Positions 1 through 9,051 of a stretch of DNA of 64,000 bases are shown here, in pieces. Origin of the DNA: Streptomyces atratus (lineage in GTDB: Bacteria > Actinomycetota > Actinomycetes > Streptomycetales > Streptomycetaceae); assembly GCF_900119365.1 (NCBI RefSeq), contig NZ_FPJO01000005.1, forward strand, positions 124,001 through 188,000, given 5' to 3'. The notes beneath the pieces are model-generated. The model made no database searches. It was not told the DNA's origin and saw nothing but the letters and a program-made list of their open reading frames with translations. Position numbers and translations under genes: made by a program. The first letter of the stretch is position 1. Each line of letters starts with the position of its first letter.

Positions 1-1
1 T

Positions 2-475
2 CGCACGGGGCGGAAGCCATCGGGGCCGATCGCGCACCGGCCGGCCCGCCCGTCAGCCCACCTGCTCGTCGGTCGCCTGGACGTGATCGGCGATGCCGGC
101 CACGAGGACCCTGGTGCCTCGCTGGGCGCCGGGATCTTCGGTACGCCGCTGATGGTGACGAGCGCCGAGAACAACGGCATCGTCCGGCTGACCCGGGTGC
201 GCAGCCGGTTCGTCACGGCGGGTGCAGGGGTGCTGCTGATCGTGTGCGGTCTGATCACACCGCTCACCCGGCTGCTCGCCGCCATTCCGGAGCCGGTGGT
301 CGGCGCCGCGGGGCTGATCATCTACGCGGTGATCGCGACGATGGGGTTCGGCATGCTCAGCCGCGAGAACCTCGGCCACGGCACCAACGGCATCGTGGTC
401 GCACTCGCGCTCTGTGTCGGGCATCCACCCCCTGCACCCCTCATTGAAACTTCACACACCGCGTACGATGACGGG
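2..475 (+). pseudogene. Remnant of NCS2-type nucleobase permease
   Basis: The frame is open from the window edge. From about base 120 to 370 it encodes a stretch typical of uracil/xanthine permeases: GTPLMVTSAENNGIVRLTRV followed by two hydrophobic helices and an IPEPVVGAAGL motif. The family normally has over 400 residues and at least ten helices, whereas only about 90 residues are recognisable here. The N-terminal part may continue left of the window, but the residues before the match (rich in Arg, His and Pro) do not look like a membrane protein. The C-terminal helices are absent. The frame runs without a stop into the next gene, which has its own ATG at 476. I infer a decayed transporter; a live gene truncated only by the window is unlikely. 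Confidence 0.6.
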
Positions 476-898
476 ATGACCGGGTTGAGCGAAGGGACGC
501 GCCGACGAACACAGGGCACCTGCGCGTCGGCCGTGTCCGGCTGGCTGTTCGTGCTCTTCGCCATGGTCTCGTGCTGCTCGATCACGGCCCCGGCCGCGCA
601 CGCCTCCGGCGACCGGCCGGCGACCGTCGCCCGGACCATCACGCCCACGCACCAGGCGCTCGCACGGATCGTGGTGGCCGACTCCCCCGAGGACCGGGGC
701 ACGGGCAGCTCCTGCCACGGACCCTCCGAGCACTCGACCCCGGTCGTGCTGCCGGGCCAGAGCGCACCCGCGGCCCTTCCCGGCACGACCGTCACCGCTC
801 CTGTCGCCCCGCTGACCGGCGCGGCCGCGATCCGCGGCCCGTCCAACGACGCCGTGCGGGAAGTCGACCATCTCCGTCTGCAGGTTCAACGGATCTAG
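476..898 (+). CDS. Small exported protein of unknown function
   Basis: The product has 140 residues. It has a hydrophobic N-terminal segment (about residues 19-42, containing Cys-Cys) ending in an Ala-rich AHASG cleavage-like site. An extracytoplasmic tail rich in Ala, Pro and Thr follows, with a Cys-His pair (GSSCHGPSEHS) near residue 80. The ATG at 476 is preferred because the in-frame sequence upstream belongs to a permease remnant. It precedes the DUF3105/DUF305 pair in the same direction. The Cys/His residues and these neighbours would fit metal handling, but that is inference. I do not recognise a named family with certainty. Confidence 0.6.
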   Translation: MTGLSEGTRRRTQGTCASAVSGWLFVLFAMVSCCSITAPAAHASGDRPATVARTITPTHQALARIVVADSPEDRGTGSSCHGPSEHSTPVVLPGQSAPAALPGTTVTAPVAPLTGAAAIRGPSNDAVREVDHLRLQVQRI

Positions 899-908
899 AG
901 GCAGGCCC

Positions 909-935
909 CCGTTCCCCGGGACACCCGGGGAACGG
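909..935 (+). terminator. 12-bp stem, 3-base loop hairpin
   Basis: A perfect inverted repeat (CCGTTCCCCGGG, loop ACA, CCCGGGGAACGG) lies 10 bases after the stop of the small exported protein and 50 bases before the DUF3105 gene. There is no T-run, as is usual for Streptomyces hairpin terminators. It could end the upstream transcript or attenuate read-through into the next two genes. Confidence 0.55.
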
Positions 936-985
936 CCTCCGCATGCCCTCAACTCCCTCACTTCCGTTGAACCGAAGGACTCTTC

Positions 986-1636
986 ATGGCATCCGCCAAG
1001 CAGCAGAACACCTCTGCCTCCGCACGCCGCACCAAGCTGGAGGAGGCCCGCCGCAAGGAGCGGGCCCGCGAGCGGCGCAGCCGCATCATCACCATCACCG
1101 TCTCCGTCGCCGTGGTCGCGGCGCTCGTCGCGGGCGGGGGCTATCTGATGTCCGCCGCCGACGACAAGGAGAAGGCCGAGGTCGAGGCCAAGTCCTCGCC
1201 GGTGAAGGGCGAGCGGACCTGGGACAAGCTCGCCCAGAACCATGTCGAGAAGAAGGTCGGCTACCCGATGAACCCGCCGGTCGGCGGCGATCACAACCCG
1301 ATCTGGATGAACTGCAACGCCGACGTCTACACCAAGGCGATACCGAAGGAGAATGCCGTCCACTCCCTGGAGCACGGCGCGGTCTGGGTCACGTACACGA
1401 GCAAGGCGAAGCCGGCCGACATCGAGAAGCTCCGTGAACGGGTCGAGTCGACGCCCTACTCGCTGATGAGCCCGGTCGAGGACCAGGCCGCCCCGCTCAT
1501 GCTCAGCGCCTGGGGCAAGCAGGTGACGGTGACCGGCGCCGCCGACGCGCGCGTCGGGCAGTTCTTCACCAAGTACGTGCAGGGACCGCAGACCCCGGAG
1601 CCCGGCGCGGCCTGCACGGGTGGGGTCGCCCAGTGA
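986..1636 (+). CDS. DUF3105 domain membrane protein
   Basis: The product has 216 residues. A charged, helical N-terminus (residues 1-35) is followed by one transmembrane segment (about 36-55), so the bulk of the protein is extracytoplasmic. The DUF3105 signature is clear: YPMNPPVGGDHNPIWMNC, then HSLEHGAVWVTY, with conserved His and Cys residues. The stop overlaps the GTG start of the next gene by 4 bases, so the two are probably co-translated. The molecular role of DUF3105 is not established; pairing with DUF305 is recurrent in actinomycetes as far as I know. Confidence 0.85.
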   Translation: MASAKQQNTSASARRTKLEEARRKERARERRSRIITITVSVAVVAALVAGGGYLMSAADDKEKAEVEAKSSPVKGERTWDKLAQNHVEKKVGYPMNPPVGGDHNPIWMNCNADVYTKAIPKENAVHSLEHGAVWVTYTSKAKPADIEKLRERVESTPYSLMSPVEDQAAPLMLSAWGKQVTVTGAADARVGQFFTKYVQGPQTPEPGAACTGGVAQ

Positions 1637-2295
1637 CGTCCGCGGCCCGCTCCTCGCGTCCGATGATGCTGGCCGGCGGTGTGGTGCTGCTGCTGGCGCT
1701 GGGCCTGGTCGTGCTCATGCTCGTACGGCCGTCCTCGTCCGCGGGCTCCGCGTCCGCCGGGGGTTCCGCCGCCGCCTCGGCGGCCCCCTCGGACACTTCG
1801 GTCGATGCCGGGTTCGCCCGTGACATGTCGATCCACCATCAGCAGGCGGTCGAGATGTCGTTCATCGTCCGGGACCGCACGTCCGACGAGGCGGTGCGCC
1901 GGCTCGCGTACGACATCATCAACACGCAGGCCAACCAGCGCGGCATGATGCTCGGCTGGCTGGAGATGTGGGGCCGGGCGAAGTCCTCCTCCGCTCCTCC
2001 CATGGAGTGGATGGGTCACACCATCACGCCGAGGGGCGACGGCTCGCTGATGCCCGGCATGGCGACCGACACCGAGCTCGACGAGCTGCGGGCGGCGAAG
2101 GGCGAGGACGCCGAGGTGCTGTTCCTGAAGCTGATGACCTCGCACCATCAGGCCGGCGCCGAGATGGCTCAGGCCGCGGCCGACTCCGCGGACACGGATG
2201 CGATCCGGAATCTGGCGGCGGGCATGGTGCGGGGCCAGCAGTCGGAGATCGCGCTCATGGCGGACATGCTGACGGAGCGCGGCGCGAAGGCCTGA
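1633..2295 (+). CDS. DUF305 domain exported protein
   Basis: The product has 220 residues and starts at a GTG that overlaps the upstream stop. It has one N-terminal transmembrane or signal segment (about 10-32) and a Ser/Ala-rich linker. Two DUF305 halves follow, each with a paired-histidine motif: DMSIHHQQAVEMSF near residue 60 and LMTSHHQAGAEMAQ near residue 160. DUF305 proteins are ferritin-like four-helix bundles, and some bind copper (CopM of cyanobacteria). The HH and Met residues make metal binding at the cell surface plausible. The coupling to DUF3105 suggests a two-protein surface module. Confidence 0.85.
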   Translation: MTSAARSSRPMMLAGGVVLLLALGLVVLMLVRPSSSAGSASAGGSAAASAAPSDTSVDAGFARDMSIHHQQAVEMSFIVRDRTSDEAVRRLAYDIINTQANQRGMMLGWLEMWGRAKSSSAPPMEWMGHTITPRGDGSLMPGMATDTELDELRAAKGEDAEVLFLKLMTSHHQAGAEMAQAAADSADTDAIRNLAAGMVRGQQSEIALMADMLTERGAKA

Positions 2296-2430
2296 GTGCC
2301 GCGCCCGGTCTCCCCGACGGTCCGTTCGCGGCGGGTCGCCTCCCCCGTGAGCGGGCCGTCCCCGGCACCGCGCGGCCGGTGGGTCCGGCGCGCCGCTTCG
2401 CACAGGGGATCGCATAGGCTCGGCTCCGAC

Positions 2431-3684
2431 ATGAAGAGCAACGTCACACCGCTGGGGCCCAAGGCCGACAAGGACACCGTGCGCCGGAGCAACCTCAGCC
2501 TGGTGCTGCGGGCCGTCCGCGACGAGGCCGAGGGCGGGGCGACCAGGGCCACGGTCGCCGCACGGGTGGGACTGACCCGGGCCGCGGTCTCCTCGCTCGT
2601 CGAGCAGTTGCTCGGCATCGGTTTCCTCACCGAGTCCGGCAAGACCTTCAGCGGGCAGGCGGGCCGCCCCGGGACCGCGCTCAAGGTGGCACGCACCGGG
2701 CCCGCCGGGCTCGGCGTGGAGGTCAACATCGACTACGTCTCGGTGTGCGTCGTCGACCTGGCAGGCACCGGACGGGTGCGGCTCACCGAGCACCTCGACA
2801 ATCGCGGCGCACCACCGGCCGAGGTCCTGGCGCGGGCGGCCGGGATCGCCGCACGCACCCTGGAGTCGGCGCGCGAGCAGGAGTTGTTCCCGGTGGGGGT
2901 CGCACTCGCGCTGCCAGGGCTGGTTTCCGGCGGTGCGGTGCGCCAGGCGCCCAACCTGGGATGGAACCGGGTTCCGGCCGATGAACTCTTCGCCGCCGCG
3001 CTCGCCGCCGGGCGTCCCGACGGTGCGGCGCTGCCGGTGCGATCGGAGAACGAGGCCAATCTGGCGGCGCTGGCCGAGCTGTGGTTCGGCGGGCTCGACG
3101 CGATCCGCAGCTTCCTCTATCTGACGGGCGAGATCGGTGTCGGCGGCGCCCTGGTCGTCGGCGGTGAACTGCTGCGCGGGGCACATGGGTTCGCCGGAGA
3201 GATCGGGCACGTGGTGGTGGACGCCGAGGGACCGGAGTGCCGGTGCGGCTCGCGCGGCTGTCTGGAGCAGTACGCGGGACAGGCGGCGCTCCTGCGGGCC
3301 GCCGGGGTCGGTGAGTCGGGCGGCGGAGCAGGGGTGGCCGAGCTGGAGCGGCGTGCCCGGGCGGGGGACGAACGGGCGGTGGCCGCGGTCGCGGAGGCCG
3401 GCCGGATGCTGGGGCGGGTGCTGTCCGGGGCGGTGAATCTGCTCGACCCGGACGCGGTGGTGCTCGGCGGGATCTACCGGAACCTGATGCCGTGGCTGTC
3501 GCCACCCGCCGACGAGGAGCTGACCGGCCGTGTGGTGTCGGGGCTCTGGTCGCCGGGCGGCGGGCGGCTGCGCGCCTCGTCCGTCGCGGGTGACGCGGCA
3601 CGGGGCGCGGCGGCGCTGGTGCTCACGGAGGTGCTGGCCGACCCGGTGGCGTACGCGGGCCACGCGACCGGCGGAGCCGGGTGA
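2431..3684 (+). CDS. xylR: ROK-family repressor, probable xylose regulator
   Basis: The product has 417 residues from the ATG at 2431; the frame is open further upstream, but the winged helix starts just after this codon. The HTH lies at about residues 37-60 (ATVAARVGLTRAAVSSLVEQ). The C-terminal ROK sugar-kinase-like domain contains the zinc motif CRCGSRGCLEQY and a GEIGVGGALVVGG segment. It converges on xylA and lies next to xylB, the standard arrangement for a XylR that represses xylose isomerase and xylulokinase until xylose is present. The effector and operator are inferred from context. Confidence 0.85.
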   Translation: MKSNVTPLGPKADKDTVRRSNLSLVLRAVRDEAEGGATRATVAARVGLTRAAVSSLVEQLLGIGFLTESGKTFSGQAGRPGTALKVARTGPAGLGVEVNIDYVSVCVVDLAGTGRVRLTEHLDNRGAPPAEVLARAAGIAARTLESAREQELFPVGVALALPGLVSGGAVRQAPNLGWNRVPADELFAAALAAGRPDGAALPVRSENEANLAALAELWFGGLDAIRSFLYLTGEIGVGGALVVGGELLRGAHGFAGEIGHVVVDAEGPECRCGSRGCLEQYAGQAALLRAAGVGESGGGAGVAELERRARAGDERAVAAVAEAGRMLGRVLSGAVNLLDPDAVVLGGIYRNLMPWLSPPADEELTGRVVSGLWSPGGGRLRASSVAGDAARGAAALVLTEVLADPVAYAGHATGGAG

Positions 3685-3731
3685 GAAGGCGTGGCCGGCC
3701 GCCTGTGTCCCGCGCCCCCGCGGGCCCCAGC

Positions 3732-4901
3732 TCAGCGGACCCCGAGCAGGTGGTCCATCGCCAGCTGGTCCAGGACCTCGAACGCCATCCCCCGTTCCGC
3801 CGCCGCGTCCACGTCGAACTCCTCGAACGCCGACCGGTCGGCCAGCAGCCCGGCCACGCCGTCCTGCGCGGTGGGGCGGGCCAGTTCGTCGAGCCGGGAA
3901 GCGCGCAGCGCCTCCCGCACGGCGGGATCGGCACGGAACGCGGCGGTGCGCTCCTTCAGGATCAGGTAGTTGCGCATGCAGCCCGCGGCCGACGCCCAGA
4001 CACCGTCGAGGTCCTCGGTGCGCGGCGGCTTGAAGTCGAAGTGGCGCGGGCCCGCGTAACCGCCCGTCTCCAACAGGTCGACGAGCCAGAACGCCTGGCG
4101 CAGATCACCCGCGCCGAAGCGCAGGTCCTGGTCGTACTTGATGCCCGACTGGCCGTTCAGGTCGATGTGGAAGAGCTTGCCCGCCCACAGCGCCTGCGCG
4201 ATGCCGTGCGGGAAGTTCAGCCCGGCCATCTGCTCGTGTCCGGTCTCCGGGTTGACGCCGACCAGCTCCGGGCGCTCCAGGCGCTCGATGAAGGCGAGGG
4301 CGTGACCGATGGTCGGCAGCAGGATGTCGCCGCGCGGCTCGTTCGGCTTGGGCTCGATGGCGAACCTCAGGTCGTAGCCCTGCTCGGTGACGTAGTCGCC
4401 GAGCAGGTCGAAGGCTTCCTTCATACGGTCGAGGGCGACCCGGACGTCCTTGGCGGCGCCGGACTCGGAGCCCTCCCGGCCGCCCCAGGCCACATAGGTG
4501 GTGGCGCCCAGCTCGACGGCGAGGTCGATGTTGCGGAGGGTCTTGCGCAGGGCGTAGCGGCGTACGTCGCGGTCGTTGGCGGTGAACGCGCCGTCCTTGA
4601 ACACCGGGTGGGTGAAGAGGTTCGTCGTCGCCATGGGGACGACCAGCCCGGCCGCGTCCAGCGCCTGCCGGAACCGCTTCACGATTCCTTCGCGCTCGGC
4701 GTCCGTCGAGCCGAACGGGATCAGGTCGTCGTCGTGGAATGTCACACCGTACGCGCCCAGCTCCGCGAGGTGCCGCACGGATTCGGCCGGGTCGATCGGC
4801 GCGCGGGTCGCGTCACCGAACGGATCGCGCCCCTGCCAGCCCACCGTCCAGAGTCCGAAGGTGAACCTGTCGTCGGGGGTGGGCGTGAAGCGTTCCGTCA
4901 T
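3732..4901 (-). CDS. xylA: Xylose isomerase
   Basis: The product has 389 residues, the usual length for Streptomyces xylose isomerases. It interconverts D-xylose and D-xylulose (and glucose/fructose) in the cytoplasm using two divalent metals. Family motifs are intact: [14 protein letters not shown], the catalytic His in [10 protein letters not shown], the metal ligands in [12 protein letters not shown], and [14 protein letters not shown]. The ATG at 4901 begins [18 protein letters not shown], the normal N-terminus. Upstream in-frame codons reach into the control region and are not coding. It diverges from xylB across 203 bases. Confidence 0.97.
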   Translation of the reverse strand: MTERFTPTPDDRFTFGLWTVGWQGRDPFGDATRAPIDPAESVRHLAELGAYGVTFHDDDLIPFGSTDAEREGIVKRFRQALDAAGLVVPMATTNLFTHPVFKDGAFTANDRDVRRYALRKTLRNIDLAVELGATTYVAWGGREGSESGAAKDVRVALDRMKEAFDLLGDYVTEQGYDLRFAIEPKPNEPRGDILLPTIGHALAFIERLERPELVGVNPETGHEQMAGLNFPHGIAQALWAGKLFHIDLNGQSGIKYDQDLRFGAGDLRQAFWLVDLLETGGYAGPRHFDFKPPRTEDLDGVWASAAGCMRNYLILKERTAAFRADPAVREALRASRLDELARPTAQDGVAGLLADRSAFEEFDVDAAAERGMAFEVLDQLAMDHLLGVR

Positions 4902-5104
4902 CCTCTGGCCGCCTTCGGTGCCGTCGGTCCCAGGGCCGGTCGAGGCACCCGGGCTTATTTGTTCAGTGCCATGACTAATGATGCACGGACCGCGCCCGGC
5001 ACGTAACCCCCCACCGCGGGCCACTGTCGGGCTGGCCCTCGGTGACGTAATTTGTTCTGTGCACGATCAATCCCGCACCGCACGCAGCACAGGAATGAGG
5101 ACTC
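4902..5104. promoter_or_regulatory. xylA/xylB divergent control region with repeated element
   Basis: This 203-base spacer between the divergent xylose genes contains two copies of ATTTGTTC(A/T)GTGC in the same orientation, at 4957 and 5050, 93 bases apart. Both are AT-rich islands in GC-rich DNA, and one lies near each gene. They are the best candidates for XylR operators or for promoter-overlapping sites. A ribosome-binding site (AGGAATGAGGAC) precedes the xylB ATG. Confidence 0.6.
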
Positions 5105-6586
5105 ATGTCGCCGCGTACCGTCGTCATCGGTGTGGACAGTTCCACCCAGTCCACCAAGGCGGCCTTCGTCGACGCCGAGAGCGGCCGATTGCTCGCCGTC
5201 GGCCGCGCCCCGCATGTCGTCAGCGGTACGGCGGGGGCCCGCGAGAGCGACCCGGAAGGGTGGTGGCAGGCCCTGCGCGACGCCGTCGCCGCCGGACTCG
5301 CGGAGTCCGGAGCCTCCGCTTCGGCCGTGACCGGCATCGCGATCGCCGGGCAGCAGCACGGGCTGGTCGCCCTCGACCGGTCGGGCCGCCCGGTGCGCCC
5401 CGCGATGCTGTGGAACGACACCCGATCCGCCCCGCAGGCCGCCGGGCTCACCGAGGCGCTCGGCGGACCGGACGCCTGGACCGCGCGGACCGGATCGGTG
5501 CCGGTGGCCGCCGTCACCGCGTCGAAGTGGCGGTGGCTGCGGGAGAACGAACCGGACAACGCCGCCGCGACCGCCGCCGTGCGCCTCCCCCACGACTTCC
5601 TCACCGAACGGCTCGCGGGCACCGCCGCCACTGACCCCGGCGACGCCTCGGGCACCGGCTGGTACTCCACCGCTACCGGCGCCTACGACCCCGAGCTCCT
5701 CGAACTCCTCGGCCTGGACGCCGCGTTGCTGCCCGAGGTGGCCCGGACCGGCGCGACCCGCGTCGGCTCGCTGACCGCCGAAGCGGCCGAGGCGCTCGGG
5801 CTGCCCACCACGACCGCGGTGGCCGTCGGCACCGGGGACAACATGAGCGCCGCAGTCGGCCTCGGACTGGGCGGCTCCGGGCTCCTCGACCACCCCGTCC
5901 TCAGCCTCGGCACGTCGGGCACGGTCTTCGCCGCCTCCCGGACCCGGCCCGCCTCACCGGCGCTCTCCGGCTTCGCCGCGGCGGACGGTACGTACCTCCC
6001 GCTGGCCTGCACCCTCAACTGCACACTCGCCGTGGACAAGGTCGCCGCACTGCTCGGCCTGGACCGCGACGACACGTCCCCCGGCGGCGAGGCGGTGCTC
6101 CTGCCCTACCTCGACGGCGAGCGCACCCCCGATCTGCCCACCGCCTCCGGCCTGCTCACCGGGCTCCGTCACGACACCACGCCGCAACAACTCCTCGGCG
6201 CGGCCTACGAGGGCGCCGTCGTCACCGTACTGCGCGCCCTCGACGAACTGCTGCGGGCCTGCGGCCTCGACCCGGCCGACCCCGAGGTGGCCGCCCGGCC
6301 GCTGCGTCTGATCGGCGGCGGCGCGCAGGGGCGGACCTGGGTAGAGACGGTACGACGGCTCTCCGGCCGTCCCGTGATCGTGCCCGGCGGCGGCGAACCG
6401 GTCGCGATGGGCGCCGCCGCACTGGCCGCGGCGGCGGCCACCGGCGCCGACCCGGTAGCGGCCGCCACCGGCTGGAGAACCGGCGATGACGCCCAACTGC
6501 CGCCCTTGGAAAGGGATTCAGCCACCTGGGAGCGGATCGGTTCGGTGCTGGACCGGGCCTCGGGCCCGCTGCTCGGCGGTTTCTGA
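5105..6586 (+). CDS. xylB: Xylulokinase
   Basis: The product has 493 residues and belongs to the FGGY carbohydrate kinase family. It phosphorylates D-xylulose to xylulose 5-phosphate for the pentose phosphate pathway. Visible motifs are VIGVDSSTQSTKAAFVD (phosphate loop, residue 5 on), IAGQQHGLVALD and AMLWNDTRSAPQ (substrate site). The C-terminal ATPase half contains LSLGTSGTVFA and the ATP-site motif LIGGGAQGRTWVE. The start is supported by a GAGGA ribosome-binding site 5 bases upstream. It diverges from xylA and is probably under the adjacent ROK repressor. Confidence 0.95.
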   Translation: MSPRTVVIGVDSSTQSTKAAFVDAESGRLLAVGRAPHVVSGTAGARESDPEGWWQALRDAVAAGLAESGASASAVTGIAIAGQQHGLVALDRSGRPVRPAMLWNDTRSAPQAAGLTEALGGPDAWTARTGSVPVAAVTASKWRWLRENEPDNAAATAAVRLPHDFLTERLAGTAATDPGDASGTGWYSTATGAYDPELLELLGLDAALLPEVARTGATRVGSLTAEAAEALGLPTTTAVAVGTGDNMSAAVGLGLGGSGLLDHPVLSLGTSGTVFAASRTRPASPALSGFAAADGTYLPLACTLNCTLAVDKVAALLGLDRDDTSPGGEAVLLPYLDGERTPDLPTASGLLTGLRHDTTPQQLLGAAYEGAVVTVLRALDELLRACGLDPADPEVAARPLRLIGGGAQGRTWVETVRRLSGRPVIVPGGGEPVAMGAAALAAAAATGADPVAAATGWRTGDDAQLPPLERDSATWERIGSVLDRASGPLLGGF

Positions 6587-6649
6587 CGGCCCCACGGCCG
6601 TCCCCGGACCGGTTTGGGGAAGCGAAGCGATCTTCACTACTATCCGGCG

Positions 6650-7927
6650 ATGATCATAAGAAAAAGGCTGACGGTCGGGGTGGGCATCCTGCTCGCCACT
6701 CTGACCGCCGGGCTCGGTTCGGCGCTCCCCGCCGCCGCCGACGAAGCCCCCGCCAAAGCCTCCCCCAAGGTCGAGCTGGTACTCGACGTCAGCGGCTCCA
6801 TGCGGACCCGCGACATCGACGGCCAGTCCCGGATGACAGCCGCCAAGCAGGCGTTCAACGAGGTCCTGGACGCGGTGCCCGAGCAGGTGGAGCTCGGCAT
6901 CCGGACCCTGGGCGCCGACTACCCGGGCAACGACCGCAAGGTCGGCTGCAAGGACACCAGGCAGCTCTACCCGGTCGGCCCGCTGGACCGCACCGAGGCG
7001 AAGACCGCGGTCGCCACCCTGGCCCCCACCGGCTGGACCCCGATCGGCCCGGCCCTGCTGGGCGCCGCCGACGACCTCAAGGGCGGTGACTCCACCCGCC
7101 GGATCGTACTGATCAGTGACGGCGAGGACACCTGCGGCCCGCTCGACCCGTGCGAGGTCGCACGTGACATCGCGGCCCGCGGCATCCACCTCGTCATCGA
7201 CACCCTGGGCCTGGTGCCCAACGCGAAGATCCGTGAACAGCTGACCTGTATCGCCGAGGCCACCGGCGGAACGTACACCGCGGTCCAGCACACCGATGAA
7301 CTCTCCGGACGTGTCAAGCAGTTGGTCGACCGGGCCGCCGAGCCCGTCGTCACCCCGGTGGCGACCGAGGGCGCGGACAGCTGCTCCTCGGCACCGCAGC
7401 TCAAGCCCGGCCTGTACACCGACCGCGAGAAGTTCGGCGAGCACCGCTGGTACCGCGTCGATGTGCTGCCCGGCCAGGAACTGCGCGCCTCGGTCAGCGT
7501 CTTCGCCGACCGCGCCGTGAACAACGACTACGGCGTGCTGCTGCGCGCGCTGACCGTGCACGGCCGGGAGATCGTGCGGGGCTCGGAGTCGGGCACCGGC
7601 CGTACGGACGCGATCTCCTCCGGCCTGCGCTACCCGAAGGCCGAGGTGGACGGCACGGACAGCGATGACAAGCCGGCCGCCGAGACCGTGTGCCTCCAGG
7701 TCGCCAACGCCTTCTCGGCCCCCGCCTCGGTGAAGACCTCGCCCGGCATGCCGGTCGAGCTGACCGTGGACCTGGTGGACGCCCCGGACGACGCCGCGGA
7801 TGCCGCCGCGTTCGGTCTCGGCCGCGGCTGGTGGCTGCTGGGCGTGCTGATCCTCACCGGACTGATCGCGGGCCTGCTCTTCGGCTGGATCTCGCGCTGG
7901 CGCGTCGCTGTCTGGAGGACCAACTGA
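6650..7927 (+). CDS. Secreted, membrane-anchored VWA-domain protein
   Basis: The product has 425 residues. A signal peptide (about 1-30, ending AAADE) is followed by a von Willebrand factor A domain with an intact metal-ion-dependent adhesion site: LVLDVSGSMRTRD near residue 42, a downstream conserved Thr region (TPIGPALLGA), and ISDGEDTCG. A second extracytoplasmic domain with few landmarks follows. The protein ends in a transmembrane helix (about 393-415) and a short basic tail. The stop TGA shares one base with the ATG of the next gene. It probably binds protein ligands at the cell surface together with that partner. Confidence 0.85.
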   Translation: MIIRKRLTVGVGILLATLTAGLGSALPAAADEAPAKASPKVELVLDVSGSMRTRDIDGQSRMTAAKQAFNEVLDAVPEQVELGIRTLGADYPGNDRKVGCKDTRQLYPVGPLDRTEAKTAVATLAPTGWTPIGPALLGAADDLKGGDSTRRIVLISDGEDTCGPLDPCEVARDIAARGIHLVIDTLGLVPNAKIREQLTCIAEATGGTYTAVQHTDELSGRVKQLVDRAAEPVVTPVATEGADSCSSAPQLKPGLYTDREKFGEHRWYRVDVLPGQELRASVSVFADRAVNNDYGVLLRALTVHGREIVRGSESGTGRTDAISSGLRYPKAEVDGTDSDDKPAAETVCLQVANAFSAPASVKTSPGMPVELTVDLVDAPDDAADAAAFGLGRGWWLLGVLILTGLIAGLLFGWISRWRVAVWRTN

Positions 7928-8775
7928 TGATGCGTAGGACACGTGCGTTCGCGGGTGCGCTGCTCGCCGGGCTCGCCCTGCTGACCTCGGCGGGCGCCGC
8001 GGTCGCCGACGACCCGTCGGCCTCCCCGAGCGCAAGCGCCTCCGAGGACGGGTCGGGCCCCACCGAGGCAGGCACCACCTTCCGTACGGCGACGGCCCTC
8101 CAGCAGAACCAGCTCGCCACCGCCGGGGCGTCCACGGGCGACTACCTGTACTGGGTGTTCCCCGCCGACGCCGGCCAGCGGGCCACCGTCAAGGCGAAGA
8201 TCACCCTGCCCGAGAGCGCCGCCCGGCACGGCGCGTCGACCTGGCAGGTCGATGTGTACGACGGGCTGCGGCGCCGCCAGGCCTGCATGTACGGCCGCCA
8301 GACCGGCAAGGCCGCCGCCGACGCGTCGGCGGTCGAGCTGACCTGTGTACTGCGGACCGTCCGCGCCTGGTCCGAGCCGTGGGCCAACGACCCGCTGCCG
8401 GGCAGCTACTACGTACGCCTGACGGTCGTCGATCTGCCGTCGGCCGACCTCGGCCTTCCGGTACGGACCGAGGTCGAGGTCACGGCGGCCGACCAGGGCG
8501 GCGCCGCCGATGTCGACGGTACGCTCGCCGAGCCGCTGGTGCCCGGCGTTTCCTCCGTCGAGCAGGCCTCGGACGGCACGGCGGACGGTGGTGAGGACAC
8601 CTCGTCCAAGGTCTCGCTCGGCAGCGAGCCCGAGGACGGCTGGGCCTCGGGCTGGTGGACCGGCCGCTGGCTGTGGACGGTCGGCGGCGGGGTCCTGGGG
8701 GCGCTCGCGGCGCTCTTCGGCTACTCCCTCACCCGCGGCAGCGGCCGCCCGTCCCGGGTCCCGCCGGGCGTCTGA
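7927..8775 (+). CDS. Exported membrane-anchored partner of the VWA protein
   Basis: The product has 282 residues. It has an N-terminal signal peptide (RTRAFAGALLAGLALLTS, cleavage near AVADD), an extracytoplasmic domain of about 190 residues and a C-terminal transmembrane helix (WTVGGGVLGALAALFGYSLT) followed by an Arg-rich tail. It is translationally coupled to the VWA gene by a TGATG junction, and both proteins share the same signal-domain-anchor topology. They are therefore likely to form one surface complex. I do not recognise the central domain; a beta-rich, pre-peptidase-like fold would fit the residue pattern but is not demonstrated. Confidence 0.75.
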   Translation: MMRRTRAFAGALLAGLALLTSAGAAVADDPSASPSASASEDGSGPTEAGTTFRTATALQQNQLATAGASTGDYLYWVFPADAGQRATVKAKITLPESAARHGASTWQVDVYDGLRRRQACMYGRQTGKAAADASAVELTCVLRTVRAWSEPWANDPLPGSYYVRLTVVDLPSADLGLPVRTEVEVTAADQGGAADVDGTLAEPLVPGVSSVEQASDGTADGGEDTSSKVSLGSEPEDGWASGWWTGRWLWTVGGGVLGALAALFGYSLTRGSGRPSRVPPGV

Positions 8776-8793
8776 CCCGCACACCTCGCGGCA

Positions 8794-8871
8794 CGGGCCC
8801 CGGACCGGGGCCCGGCACACCGCGGAACCGCACCGCCGGTCGGGCCCGGGTCCCGGGCCCGACCGGCGGTG
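8794..8871 (+). terminator. Two consecutive GC-rich hairpins
   Basis: The first is CGGGCCCCGG / CCGGGGCCCG with a one-base centre at 8794-8814. The second is a perfect 20-base inverted repeat around a single T at 8831-8871. Together they follow the VWA operon stop and precede the P450 promoter region, consistent with strong transcription termination. Confidence 0.7.
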
Positions 8872-9051
8872 GCGGAGCGTCTCTTCTCCGCCACCCCTGC
8901 CGCCCGCCCGCTCCCGGGGACGGCACCACGCGACTAGTCTCGACAACTCACGTACCGCACAAGGCCGATGGCATGTTCCACGGCAGGCGGTACCACTCAA
9001 GTCAGGTCGCCGCGCACCGAGTCGGGTGCGCCACAAGGAGCGGAGACTCTC

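Noticed and set aside
1456..3663. Minus-strand open frame of 735 codons
   Set aside because: It is antisense to DUF305 and the ROK repressor, with low-complexity composition and no ribosome-binding site or domain.
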